Source: Gammaproteobacteria bacterium
GTDB taxonomy: Bacteria > Pseudomonadota > Gammaproteobacteria > Eutrophobiales > Eutrophobiaceae
DNA: 64,000 nt
Direction: 5' to 3'
Assembly: GCA_004297165.1 (NCBI GenBank)
Contig: SCUJ01000011.1
Span: 62,001 to 126,000 of the forward strand
The translations under genes and the position numbers were made by a program. The notes beneath the pieces are model-generated. The model did not search any database. It was given only the letters and a program-made list of their open reading frames with translations, and was not told the origin of the DNA. The first letter of the stretch is position 1; each line of letters starts with the position of its first letter. Positions 6,931 through 16,058 of the stretch are shown one piece after another.

Positions 6931-8730
6931 CTATTGCAAAACCCTTACTTGATCGTTGGATGTGATCTCGCCTTTGATAAATTCATCATCGCCTGGATCA
7001 TCGGAATTTTCTAACTCGAAATAATCTTCATAAGCGGCGCTAGGCCGGTTCCCCAACAGATCAATACCAGCGCTGATTACCAGAGCATGCTTGTTGTTCG
7101 TTGGTGTAGCTGCGCCAACAAGGGTGATGCATGCAGGAATACCTGCCGGAATACAAGGGCCGGCATTGTCCGGCGCGTCGCCAGCGGAGTAAGCGATCAA
7201 TATGAGTTTGTGCCAATTGTTTTCGGTTAACCACGAGGGAATTTCATCTCCCACACCCAGATCGAAGGCAGTTTCGTAGACATCCATATCGCCATCCGTC
7301 GCCGTCGTGATGACGTTGGTGGCGGATCCTCCCTTAACAACCACCAACGGGTAACAGATGCCTGACACGGTAAGACATGCCTCAGCGGGCACAGTGCCAT
7401 CATCAAGAAACACGATAGGGTTCAATGGAAGACACCACCACCAAAATGGCAGACAACTATTTATTGTGCCCGAATCCGTGATAGTAACTTCCCCCTTGGT
7501 CCCGGATGGAAATCCATCTGTCGGATCCGCTGCGAGATTCACATCTCTGTTGCGCAACGTTCCAGGGCAAGCGGTATATACACAAATGGATGGCGTCCCG
7601 CCAGATGGAATGGAGATATCGAAATCATAATGGCGCGTGCCTGTAACTGAAGTGATGGGGATACCGAGTACTATGATCCGCAACGTGACCGGATCCGGGT
7701 CTTGTGCCCGTCCTGCGCAACGGATGGCATCACGCGCGATCCACTTGCATTCCGGCCCCACAATCGACGCATCCAGATCATACAACACGGAATCCATGTC
7801 AACGGCTATAGGACTGAAGGAATTCCAATCCGGCATCGTGGACGTCGGCGTCAGAGTGTACGGATCGCCATCTCCTCCAGCGCGGATGTCCCAACTTACG
7901 CTGAATTGGGTGGGAAATACTTCGTTGACTTCATTGTAAGCCAACTGTCCTTCCCTGGTGTTGGCGGTTGCGTCGTAATCCGTGGCTGTCGGATTGAAAC
8001 CATCCAGCCATGGATAGACCCCCGTGGCCTGGCGATATTGTTTCAAGGCCGTCGCGACATCTCCGAGCACCCGCTTCTCGATTACCTGCATCAGTTCCTG
8101 GCGCGTGATATAAACCAGCCGATCATTTCCAGCATGACTGCTGAATTCGTTATCACCGTCGGCGTTCTCGCCATCCAGATAGTCGTTGATTGCGGAACTT
8201 GGCCGACCTGTCTGCGTCGCTGTCGGCGGCCCAGGAGCAATAATCACAGCGACTATGTCTGAAGCTTCATCCACTGATAGCTGGCCAGGTGTTTCGCTGT
8301 TCATTGGCTGATGTTTAAAGGTAACGTTTCCGAAATTGGGCGATAAAGCATACCAAAACCGCTCTCCGGTATTATCCGTATAATCATTCGCGCCCAACTT
8401 ATTCCGTGTAATTCGACCTAGGATATTTTCGCAAGAAGAAGTGAATGGTTTAGGATCTGGTGAACCGTCATTATCTACGTCGGGACAAGGCATATAACCT
8501 GGTCCAGGAGCGTTCGTATCTAATGTGCCGGAGAGATCGGGAAAGGACAAGGCGTAGGCGATCAGGGCCTGTTTCGCCTCGTTGAGGCCGGCGACAGTCT
8601 GCTGCTCCCGCTGATAAGGCCTGTTAGCGGCGTTCAATCGCAGCACGAGCAGATAGGTGCTGGCGGCGACCACCACGAAGACCAGGGCGAGCAGCGCCGC
8701 GCCTGTTTGCCTGCCGCGCCGGGGTTTCAT
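6931..8730 (-). CDS. Large PilX/MshP-like pilin-related protein (599 aa)
   Basis: The N-terminus, RQTGAALLALVFVVVAAS, resembles PilX and MshP proteins: a Gly before a hydrophobic helix but no Glu5. An amphipathic helix (GLNEAKQALIAYAL) and the motif GYMPCPD follow, matching the neighbouring pilin. A long middle region of ~300 residues has many Cys and Trp residues (for example SCLPFWWWCLP). The end again resembles the neighbour (KHALVISAG, then an acidic stretch). At about three times usual minor-pilin length it may display an adhesive domain at the pilus tip. It starts immediately after the mshK stop and is followed 4 bases later by the next pilin gene. Confidence 0.78.
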   Translation of the reverse strand: MKPRRGRQTGAALLALVFVVVAASTYLLVLRLNAANRPYQREQQTVAGLNEAKQALIAYALSFPDLSGTLDTNAPGPGYMPCPDVDNDGSPDPKPFTSSCENILGRITRNKLGANDYTDNTGERFWYALSPNFGNVTFKHQPMNSETPGQLSVDEASDIVAVIIAPGPPTATQTGRPSSAINDYLDGENADGDNEFSSHAGNDRLVYITRQELMQVIEKRVLGDVATALKQYRQATGVYPWLDGFNPTATDYDATANTREGQLAYNEVNEVFPTQFSVSWDIRAGGDGDPYTLTPTSTMPDWNSFSPIAVDMDSVLYDLDASIVGPECKWIARDAIRCAGRAQDPDPVTLRIIVLGIPITSVTGTRHYDFDISIPSGGTPSICVYTACPGTLRNRDVNLAADPTDGFPSGTKGEVTITDSGTINSCLPFWWWCLPLNPIVFLDDGTVPAEACLTVSGICYPLVVVKGGSATNVITTATDGDMDVYETAFDLGVGDEIPSWLTENNWHKLILIAYSAGDAPDNAGPCIPAGIPACITLVGAATPTNNKHALVISAGIDLLGNRPSAAYEDYFELENSDDPGDDEFIKGEITSNDQVRVLQ

Positions 8731-9243
8731 CTATTTGCGGTCTGGGACCGGGGTTTTGGTGATGACCGCATCCGTTGCCGGGTCGTAGGTCTCGCCGACC
8801 TTCAGGGTGATCGGGGCGGGTCGATCGCCGATGTTGAGATCCACCTGATTGTCGCCGATACGGGACTTGGGCACCCGGATATCCTGCGCTGCGAGGTTGC
8901 CCTCGTTGGTATTGCTCTCGTTGATCCAGGCGGTATTGGCCCCATCACTCCGGCGCACCACGCCCTTCAGGGTCACGGCATCCTGGGGATCGGCCGGCGC
9001 CGCCGCCGTCTGGTCCGTATCCAGATCCACGTCGGCAATTTCGACGGCGACCTCCGGTCCGGTCCGGCGCAATGCGTCCAGTTGCGTCCGTTGCGCGGAC
9101 GTGGTGAAGAAGCGTCCGAATTCTTCCGCGGCCTGCACGGAGAACGCCGGCAGGCAAGCCGCGAGGAAGATGCAGATATTGCGAACTAGGCAAGCATGAA
9201 ATTTATTGGGTGAGATTCGCATGTTCAATCCGCTCCGTCTCAT
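8731..9243 (-). CDS. mshK: MshK-like pilus assembly protein
   Basis: A 170-aa secreted protein with a signal peptide (CIFLAACLPAFSVQAA) and a C-terminal part containing VTLKGVVRRSDGANTAWIN and ITLKVGETYDPATDAV. This is the small beta domain typical of MshK and PilP-like proteins that link the inner-membrane complex to the secretin. The assignment rests mainly on its position directly after mshJ. Its ATG overlaps the mshJ stop as ATGA, which suggests coupled translation; a second ATG at 9222 is possible. Sequence similarity of MshK proteins is low, so the name is positional. Confidence 0.7.
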   Translation of the reverse strand: MRRSGLNMRISPNKFHACLVRNICIFLAACLPAFSVQAAEEFGRFFTTSAQRTQLDALRRTGPEVAVEIADVDLDTDQTAAAPADPQDAVTLKGVVRRSDGANTAWINESNTNEGNLAAQDIRVPKSRIGDNQVDLNIGDRPAPITLKVGETYDPATDAVITKTPVPDRK

Positions 9244-9866
9244 GCCTCGAGATCCAGTCCGCCCGCCGGCCGCAGGGTGAACCAGTCCAGCGTGCATTCG
9301 GCGTTCACGTTACCACGGCTGGCGTCCGCCGTCCCCGCATCGTCCGGCACATTATTGTTCAGGCGGCAGGCGGTGACCGTGAAGCTGCCCGGCGCCCGGC
9401 GGTTCAGCGTTTCCAGCAGGGAGAACAGATCCCCTTCATGCAGGAGGGTCAGATTGAGCCGCATGGTGCTGTGCATGAGGTTATAACTGCTCAGATTGAT
9501 TGGGTACGCGGGCACATAAGACTTCTGCGATTCTATGGTGTAGCTGAGCGCCGGGAGTTTCAGGCTGTTGCCGGCATCGCGCAATACCTCTATCCAGTCC
9601 AGCCGGCGTTCCTCGCCGATGACCCCCCGCTCGTAAAGCCGCTGAAATTCCGGGGAATATTCGTTTATCAGCCGTTTCTCCTCATCCATGGCCAGGTAAC
9701 GCTGGCTGATGCTCTGGAACTGGGCATTGTTGCGATAGTATTCCTGTTGCATGCGCTGCTCGAAATAGACGCTGCCGACCACGAGGCCGGCGCCCACGCC
9801 GATGCTGGCGATGAGCCCGATCAGGGCATTGCGGATGACCGACCAGTCTATCAGTTCAGATCGCAT
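9240..9866 (-). CDS. mshJ: MshJ, PilO-like inner-membrane pilus assembly protein
   Basis: A 208-aa bitopic protein. A short cytoplasmic N-terminus precedes one membrane helix (IGLIASIGVGAGLVVGSVYF), then a coiled region (QQEYYRNNAQFQSISQRYL) and a periplasmic ferredoxin-like fold, the layout of PilO and GspM. It should pair with the PilN-like half of MshI to form the alignment complex. The start ATG at 9866 overlaps the mshI stop by 11 bases; an upstream ATG at 9905 lies deep in mshI and is less likely. Confidence 0.82.
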   Translation of the reverse strand: MRSELIDWSVIRNALIGLIASIGVGAGLVVGSVYFEQRMQQEYYRNNAQFQSISQRYLAMDEEKRLINEYSPEFQRLYERGVIGEERRLDWIEVLRDAGNSLKLPALSYTIESQKSYVPAYPINLSSYNLMHSTMRLNLTLLHEGDLFSLLETLNRRAPGSFTVTACRLNNNVPDDAGTADASRGNVNAECTLDWFTLRPAGGLDLEA

Positions 9867-11463
9867 TGCCCGCCCCCATGACCAGACGAATGCTGAAGGA
9901 CGCATCGGCCGCCGCCGATTGGGTGTTGCCCTGGAGATTCACCGCGGAGCTGAAATCGATCGGCAGCTTGAGGATGCTGAGATCGTAAACGGCGTCCTGG
10001 CGCCGCAAGGTCTCGGTAAACTCGTTGATGGCGCTGATGGCCTCGCGATAATTGCCGTCGAACTCGGTAAGGTGACCGTTGAACACCGCTATGTAATACG
10101 ACTGGTATTGCGGACCGGAGACAGGGATGTCGATCGGCGCCGCTGCATCCGCCGCCGTTTGCGGTTGCTCTTCCCCCAAGGCTTGATTGGGGTTGGTGGA
10201 CGCGAGCCATTCCACGGTGTCCAGTCGGATGGCGGGGAACCGATCCAGCGCCTTGCTCACCGCCTGCACGGCCGGCAATGGCGTACTCTTGTAATCGTCG
10301 AGGGTCTTGGCGATATCCACCGCCACCTTCAACTCTGCCGGTTCGACGGGCGTATGCGGGAGCCGGGAGCGGGCCTCCTCGTAGCGATCGGTGTAAAACC
10401 TGGTCTTTTGCTCCGCGGCCAGGCTGTCATGCTTCAGGATGAGCGCATCCATGACATTCATCCCGGTCCACAGCGCACAGCCCAGGATCAGGGCAACTCC
10501 CGAGGCGATCATCCCGAGACGCAACCGCCGCAAGCTGAAATACCGCCGATCCTTGTCGGTCGCATAACGGTTGCCTAATGGTTTTTTCAAATATTCGTTA
10601 AGGAACAACTGATCGGAGAATGGCGTGGTGACCCTGCGATCCAGACCGGACTTGGTCAGCAGGGCGTTCAGATCGAGGAAATGATGCCGGACCATGTGGG
10701 AATCGGGGAGTGCCTGTTTCAATTCGACCAGGAGCTCCCCGGCCAGAAGGAAGTAGATATCGAGCGTGGAATCCTCCGTGGTGAGGCGCAGGCTGTTCAG
10801 ATAGCGCATGATCTTCTCCACTTCCTCCGAGATATGCGGCACGTAGGAGGTGGAACCGTAACGGGGCATCTGCACCAGACGGCTGACGCGGAACTCGTTC
10901 TTGTAGAAGAAGGTTTGCCTGAGCCCACTGATGCTCTGGAGGGATACGACCAGGATCTGATCCGACGCCTCCGCGAACAACCCCAGCAGTGATTGCGTGA
11001 ACAAGGGCAGCGAATTGATACCCGCCAGGGGCGCCTTGTATTTGTCGAGCAGCTTCACCCAGGGGGCGATCACTTCCGGATTTGTGATCGCGCTGAGAAA
11101 GACCCGGTCGTCCCGCCGCCCGCGTTCCTCGCGCCCGTGGATTTCCGTGTTGACATACGCAGTGTCGTGAAACAGCCGGTTGATCTTGCGCGTCAGCAGC
11201 GCCTGGCGATCTGCGCCGAAGACATGCGGTATGGTCTCCCGCTTGTATTCCTCTTCATAGACATCCACAAGGATGTGAAAAACGTCGTTGGGCGTCTCCT
11301 GCAGGTAGCGCTCGAAGGACTTGAGGCCCTCTTCGTTCACGTCGAACAGGTAGGAGCTGCCGAGTTCCCCCCGCTGCCAATGATACACCGCGGCCTTGTA
11401 GGAGCTGAGAAACAGAACCCGCCGGTTGTTCAGTTCAAAATTTGATATTAGAGATGAGATCAT
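9856..11463 (-). CDS. mshI: MshI, PilM/PilN-type pilus assembly protein
   Basis: The 535-aa protein combines a cytoplasmic PilM-like part (residues 1 to ~320, including the start VLFLSSYKAAVYHWQRGEL) with a membrane helix at about residues 325-345 (RLGMIASGVALILGCALW) and a periplasmic PilN-like coiled-coil and ferredoxin-like region. MshI proteins normally have this fused architecture. It anchors the MshE and MshG motor to MshJ and MshK. The ATG at 11463 overlaps the end of mshG by 29 bases, consistent with a tightly coupled operon. Confidence 0.85.
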   Translation of the reverse strand: MISSLISNFELNNRRVLFLSSYKAAVYHWQRGELGSSYLFDVNEEGLKSFERYLQETPNDVFHILVDVYEEEYKRETIPHVFGADRQALLTRKINRLFHDTAYVNTEIHGREERGRRDDRVFLSAITNPEVIAPWVKLLDKYKAPLAGINSLPLFTQSLLGLFAEASDQILVVSLQSISGLRQTFFYKNEFRVSRLVQMPRYGSTSYVPHISEEVEKIMRYLNSLRLTTEDSTLDIYFLLAGELLVELKQALPDSHMVRHHFLDLNALLTKSGLDRRVTTPFSDQLFLNEYLKKPLGNRYATDKDRRYFSLRRLRLGMIASGVALILGCALWTGMNVMDALILKHDSLAAEQKTRFYTDRYEEARSRLPHTPVEPAELKVAVDIAKTLDDYKSTPLPAVQAVSKALDRFPAIRLDTVEWLASTNPNQALGEEQPQTAADAAAPIDIPVSGPQYQSYYIAVFNGHLTEFDGNYREAISAINEFTETLRRQDAVYDLSILKLPIDFSSAVNLQGNTQSAAADASFSIRLVMGAGNAI

Positions 11464-12640
11464 AGATTGGACCCAGAACCGAAAACATCACCCAACCGAT
11501 TATTCCGCCGAGGCCGACGGTCATCGCCGGGCCGATCATGGATTGCAGTCGCTCCAGGGATTCCCGGACGTCGCGCGTGTAAAAATAGGAAATATTCTCC
11601 AGCGACTGTTCCAGCGCGCCGGTGTTCTCCCCAACGACAATCATCCTCAACACCAGCGGCGGGAACAGGCCGACGGCGGCGAAACTCTTGCTCAGGCTGC
11701 CCCCGTCCATCACCCGCTGCCCCACCTCCCGCATCGCCGCGGACACGACGCGGTTCTCGGCGATATCCTCGGCGGTGCGGATGCAATCGATGATGGTGAT
11801 GCCGGAGGCGTACATCATCGCGAAATAACCCGCGATGCGGGAAAGCACAATCTTCTTCATGATCGGGCCGATGATCGGCAGTTTAAGCTTGAGTCCGTCG
11901 AGTTGGGTCCGGAATCCGGGATTCGCGCGCGCCATGACCACGACCATGACGACAAGCAGGATCGGCACGGAAAAGATGATGTACCAGTAATTCACGAAGG
12001 CATCCGAGGTCATGACCAGGAGCCGCGTATGCGCGGGCAGCTCCTTGCCCATGGTGGTCACGAATTTGAGCAACTCGGGGACGAGGTAGGTCATGATAAA
12101 GATGATCACCCCGATGACCACGCTGCCCACCAGCGCGGGATACATGATGAGTTTCTTGGTTTGGGAGGCCTGCTCATCCTGCCACTTCAGGCTTTCGATT
12201 AGTTTGCCGAAGACGACGTTGATCTCGCCGGTTTGTTCGCCGGCGCGGATCAGGTTGCAGAAGACATTGCTGAATACGCCGGGGTATTCCTTGAAGGCCT
12301 CGGACAGGGTCTTGCCGCCTTCGATGGATTCGCCCACGCCGGAGATGATCTCGCGCAAGCGCGGATTGTCGGTCGAATCCCGCAGATCGGAGAGGCTTTC
12401 CAGGATGGGCACGCCGGCCTTGGTGGTCTGCTCCAGATGAAAACAGATGGTGATCAGATCCCGCCGCGGGATGCCCCGGCGGGAGGTCCGCTGGCGTGGG
12501 GATTTGATCTCCTTGTAATTAACCAGATCCAGGCTGAGCTTGCGCAGACGCATTTCCAGATCGGCGATGTTGATCGCCTCGACCTGACCGTTGTGGAGGC
12601 GCCCGCCCTGGTCAATCGCCTTGTACTGGTAAAATTCCAT
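11435..12640 (-). CDS. mshG: MshG, GspF/PilC-type inner-membrane platform protein
   Basis: The 401-aa protein begins MEFYQYKAIDQGGRLHNGQ and has two copies of the T2SSF domain. The first contains FHLEQTTKAGVPILESLSDL and the second contains YFAMMYASGITIIDCI. Each is followed by membrane helices, giving the three-helix layout of GspF and PilC. It is the membrane platform on which the MshE ATPase acts. The start at 12640 lies 11 bases after the mshE stop and agrees with the family N-terminus; an ORF reading further upstream is out-of-frame mshE sequence. Confidence 0.92.
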   Translation of the reverse strand: MEFYQYKAIDQGGRLHNGQVEAINIADLEMRLRKLSLDLVNYKEIKSPRQRTSRRGIPRRDLITICFHLEQTTKAGVPILESLSDLRDSTDNPRLREIISGVGESIEGGKTLSEAFKEYPGVFSNVFCNLIRAGEQTGEINVVFGKLIESLKWQDEQASQTKKLIMYPALVGSVVIGVIIFIMTYLVPELLKFVTTMGKELPAHTRLLVMTSDAFVNYWYIIFSVPILLVVMVVVMARANPGFRTQLDGLKLKLPIIGPIMKKIVLSRIAGYFAMMYASGITIIDCIRTAEDIAENRVVSAAMREVGQRVMDGGSLSKSFAAVGLFPPLVLRMIVVGENTGALEQSLENISYFYTRDVRESLERLQSMIGPAMTVGLGGIIGWVMFSVLGPIYDLISNIKF

Positions 12641-12651
12641 GTGCGCCCGGA

Positions 12652-14364
12652 TCAGGCCTGTTTGAGGCGGCTGGTGAGATCGACCACGCGGGACACCTCT
12701 TCGAGACTGGTGGAGCCGTCCAGCACGCGCGCCGAACCCGCCTCCGCCAGTGGATTGAAGCCGCGCGAGAGGGCCATGCGCATGAGTTCCCGCGCGGTGC
12801 CGCGGCGGGCGATGATGTCGTCCATCTCGTGATCGAAACGGAGCACCTCCATCAGGGCGATCCGGCCCTTGTAGCCCTGATTTTCGCAGATCCTGCAACC
12901 CTTGGCGCGGAAGATGGATTTCTGCCGGTCGGTGCTCTTGATGCCGAGCAGGGTGCGCTCCAGATCGCCGATCTCCTGCGGCGCCTTGCAGTGCGAACAA
13001 AGTTTGCGGATCAGGCGCTGGCCGATGACCCCGATGATGTTTCCGGCGAGGATGTCCGGCTTCACGCCGATATCCAGCAGCCGCGGGATCGCGCCCAGCG
13101 CGGAGTTTGTGTGCAGGGTCGAGAACACCTGATGCCCGGTCATCGCCGCCCGGAAGGCCATGCTGGCGGTGTCCTCGTCGCGGATCTCGCCCACCAGGAT
13201 GATGTCCGGGTCCTGGCGCATCATGGAGCGGATGCCGTTGGCGAAATCGAGCCGGGTGGATTCGCTCGCGGAGGTCTGGCGGATCATGGTGGTCGGGTAC
13301 TCCACCGGGTCCTCCAGGGTCATGATGTTGACCGCCTCGTCGTTCAGGTAATTCAGGATCGAATAAAGGGTGGTGGTCTTGCCGCTGCCGGTCGGTCCTG
13401 TCACCAGGATGATACCCTCGGGCCTCGCCACCATGAGCTTCAGCAGGTTCAGGTTTTCCGCGCCGAGGTTCAGGTCATCGAGGGACACGATGCCCTTCTG
13501 CCGGTCCAGCACCCGGAGCACGATGTTCTCGCCGTGCACAGTGGGCAGGGTGGAGACGCGGAAATCGACGCGCCGCCCGGACAGGGACAGGGAGATGCGG
13601 CCATCCTGCGGGGCGCGGGTCTCGGCAATGTCCATTCCGGACATCACCTTGAGCCGAACGGCGATCGCGGACCAGTAGTTCTTGTGCAGACTGCGGATCT
13701 GCCGCAGCACGCCGTCGATGCGATAGCGAAATCTCAGGAAACCCTCTTCCGGTTCAAAGTGGACATCCGAGGCCCCGCGTTTCACGGCGTCGGACAGAAG
13801 GGCATTCACCAGGCGCACCACCGGCTGGCTGTATTCGCCGGTCTCCGCGTCAAGGCTCTGATAGTCGATCTCCCCGGTCTCGATCTCGTGCAGGATGCCA
13901 TCCACCGAAAGCTCGAAGCCATAGAACTGGTCGATGGATTTCTCGATCTCAGCCTCGCCGGCAAGCACGGGAATGACCTCGACCCGCCCGCCGAGATAGG
14001 CATTGATCTGATCGAGGGCCACGACGTTGAAGACATCCGCCATGGCGATCGTCAAGGTATTGCCGGTGAAGTTGATGGGCAGGACCTGCAACCGTCGCGC
14101 CATCTCCTTCGGGATCTTGCTGACCGCCTCGCTGTCCGCCACGGCAAGCGAGAGATCGACGCTCTCCTGACCGATTACGCCGCCGATGACGTCATTGATG
14201 ATGGCCTCGGTCGCGAAACCGAGTCGGACCAGAATCTTGCCCAGATAATCCGGTTTGCGCTTCTGCTCGGTGAGGGCGATATCGATCTGGTCGGTGGTGG
14301 TGACCCCCTTTTGAATGAGGATCTCGCCGAGCCGCGGCTGCTTCTTGAGCAGGGTGGTGGTCAT
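12652..14364 (-). CDS. mshE: MshE, pilus extension ATPase with MshEN c-di-GMP-binding domain
   Basis: A 570-aa GspE/PilB-family ATPase. Near the N-terminus, RLGEILIQKG at residues 11-20 and LGKILVRLG near residue 41 form the paired motif of the MshEN domain, known to bind cyclic di-GMP. The core has Walker A GPTGSGKTT (about residue 320), the Asp box and Walker B ILVGEIRDEDT. A C-terminal four-cysteine zinc site is present (CSHC near 456 and CRIC near 489). It drives pilus polymerisation. Its ATG overlaps the mshN stop as ATGA. Confidence 0.95.
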   Translation of the reverse strand: MTTTLLKKQPRLGEILIQKGVTTTDQIDIALTEQKRKPDYLGKILVRLGFATEAIINDVIGGVIGQESVDLSLAVADSEAVSKIPKEMARRLQVLPINFTGNTLTIAMADVFNVVALDQINAYLGGRVEVIPVLAGEAEIEKSIDQFYGFELSVDGILHEIETGEIDYQSLDAETGEYSQPVVRLVNALLSDAVKRGASDVHFEPEEGFLRFRYRIDGVLRQIRSLHKNYWSAIAVRLKVMSGMDIAETRAPQDGRISLSLSGRRVDFRVSTLPTVHGENIVLRVLDRQKGIVSLDDLNLGAENLNLLKLMVARPEGIILVTGPTGSGKTTTLYSILNYLNDEAVNIMTLEDPVEYPTTMIRQTSASESTRLDFANGIRSMMRQDPDIILVGEIRDEDTASMAFRAAMTGHQVFSTLHTNSALGAIPRLLDIGVKPDILAGNIIGVIGQRLIRKLCSHCKAPQEIGDLERTLLGIKSTDRQKSIFRAKGCRICENQGYKGRIALMEVLRFDHEMDDIIARRGTARELMRMALSRGFNPLAEAGSARVLDGSTSLEEVSRVVDLTSRLKQA

Positions 14365-16058
14365 GGCCGGCCGGGGTTTTCCAATTGCTGGATCCGGGCG
14401 AGCAGGTCCGCATCATCGAATTCCGCCGCCCGTGTCTTGGCCAGATCCAAGGCGGTAAGGTAATAGTCAACTGCGGTGGTGTATTGCCCGATGCGATCCA
14501 GGCTCACCGCCAGGTTGTTGGCGTAATCCGGATTCTGGGGGTCTAGGCGATAGGCCTCGAAAAAGGCCTGTTGGGCCTCCGCCCAGCGCCGCCCCGCGGC
14601 GAAGACATTGCCCAGATTGAAATAGAGATACGGCCGCTCCGGATATTCCTGAATCAGGACCTTGAGCGCGCTCTCCCGGCTCACCGGGTCAGCCTCCCGT
14701 TCGAGCCCGATCAGGGCGGCCCTGGCCAGTTCATCGCCCGGATTCGCCGCAAGCAGGTTCGCGTAATGCTTGCGCGCCGTGTCCGTGTCGCCCCCGGCAA
14801 GGGCAATGGCTGCGAGCCCGAGCAGGGCGTCGCGATTGCCCGGATAATTCTCCATGACCTCGCGATAGAGTCTGCCGGCCTCCTCCCGGTCGCCAGTCTG
14901 CCAGGCGGCATAGGCATCCATGAGTCTGGCGCCGCGGTCATCCGGCGCCTTGCTGCGGCTGATGCGAATCATGCCTGGCGGCACATCGATATCGTCCGGG
15001 AGCGATTCCTGTACAGCGGGAGCGGCGGCGGGTTCGGCAGCCGCGACCTCAGGCGTCGGCGGCGTCTGTGCGGATTCGGGCGCCGCAACCGCTCCCGGTT
15101 CAGCAGGAGGCACTGATTCGGGCTCAGTGCTTGCGAGCGTTTCGGGTCCCTGATTCAGCACGACTTGCGATCCTGGTTGAGTCTGACTAACCGCACCAGC
15201 GGGAAGGGTTTCGGTGGCGGGCGGCACAATCCCGGGTTGAGTTGGGGCGGTCTGACCGGCTGCCGCGGGCTGAGCGATTACACTGGTCTGAGGCAGGGCC
15301 GCAGGTGGCGGCGGGACCAAGGCGCCTTCCAGGTTATTGCCTACAGATGCAGGGAAATCCTGCTGCAACTCTGGGGTAATAAAGTCGTAGGTAAACACGC
15401 CGATCGCGACAGCCACGATGACCAGGGTGACAGTCAGGCCGACCCAGGGGAAACCGCCCCGGCGACGTGCGGTCCCCGCCGCGGTGAATACCGTCTGCGC
15501 GGCTACCGGCGTGGGTTGGAATTCCTCGCCGAGATCCCGCGCCAACTGCACGGCGGGAACCCCGGGCAGCGTTTCCTCGAACGACGGTCCGGCGGCCTTT
15601 TCGTATTCCTCACCCTGCATGGTTTCTTCATAGAGGCCGGGCACCGACTCCAGATCGATATCGGCGTTATGGAAGGTCTCGTCGAAGAGGTCCTCGTCAT
15701 CTTCGCGATCCTCGAGGGATAGTCCCATGGCCTGGGTCGGGGAGACTTGTCCGTATTGATCGGTATCGGCGATATCGGGGGAAGGAGCGCCGGGGGCGAA
15801 ATCCGCATCCCGCCATTCAGGTTGCTCGGGATTAATCTCGGTATGGTCGCCTGTATCTTGCAGGCTCAGCGATAACGCCGGCGATGCAGTAAGGTCTACC
15901 GCAGGAATCTCATGCTCATCGGTATGCTCGGGTAACGCCGTTCTGTCCGACCTTGGCGCATTTTCGGTGTGCATCTCTCCCGCCGCCGTTTTGCGGCGTT
16001 CTTCGGCTTCCTTCTTATCCTGTTCAGCCTTCCTCAGGGCATCCATGAGCAGGCTCAC
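14361..16058 (-). CDS. mshN: MshN-like TPR pilus protein
   Basis: This 565-aa protein has an N-terminal charged helix typical of MshN (MSLLMDALRKAEQDKKEAEE), then a disordered acidic segment. A single membrane helix lies near residues 203-225 (WVGLTVTLVIVAVAIGVFTY), followed by a Pro/Ala/Gln-rich periplasmic linker of ~130 residues and C-terminal tetratricopeptide repeats (for example YLYFNLGNVFAAGRRWAEAQ). It probably supports secretin or platform assembly. Both ends overlap neighbours by 4 bases, showing tight coupling in the operon. Confidence 0.85.
   Translation of the reverse strand: MSLLMDALRKAEQDKKEAEERRKTAAGEMHTENAPRSDRTALPEHTDEHEIPAVDLTASPALSLSLQDTGDHTEINPEQPEWRDADFAPGAPSPDIADTDQYGQVSPTQAMGLSLEDREDDEDLFDETFHNADIDLESVPGLYEETMQGEEYEKAAGPSFEETLPGVPAVQLARDLGEEFQPTPVAAQTVFTAAGTARRRGGFPWVGLTVTLVIVAVAIGVFTYDFITPELQQDFPASVGNNLEGALVPPPPAALPQTSVIAQPAAAGQTAPTQPGIVPPATETLPAGAVSQTQPGSQVVLNQGPETLASTEPESVPPAEPGAVAAPESAQTPPTPEVAAAEPAAAPAVQESLPDDIDVPPGMIRISRSKAPDDRGARLMDAYAAWQTGDREEAGRLYREVMENYPGNRDALLGLAAIALAGGDTDTARKHYANLLAANPGDELARAALIGLEREADPVSRESALKVLIQEYPERPYLYFNLGNVFAAGRRWAEAQQAFFEAYRLDPQNPDYANNLAVSLDRIGQYTTAVDYYLTALDLAKTRAAEFDDADLLARIQQLENPGRP

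Noticed and set aside
12641..13000. Upstream extension of the mshG frame
   Set aside because: It is out-of-frame mshE sequence; MEFYQYKA at 12640 is the normal GspF-family start.
12829..14463. Long plus-strand ORF of 544 codons opposite mshE
   Set aside because: It is the high-GC antisense shadow of a well-supported ATPase gene and has no recognisable domain.
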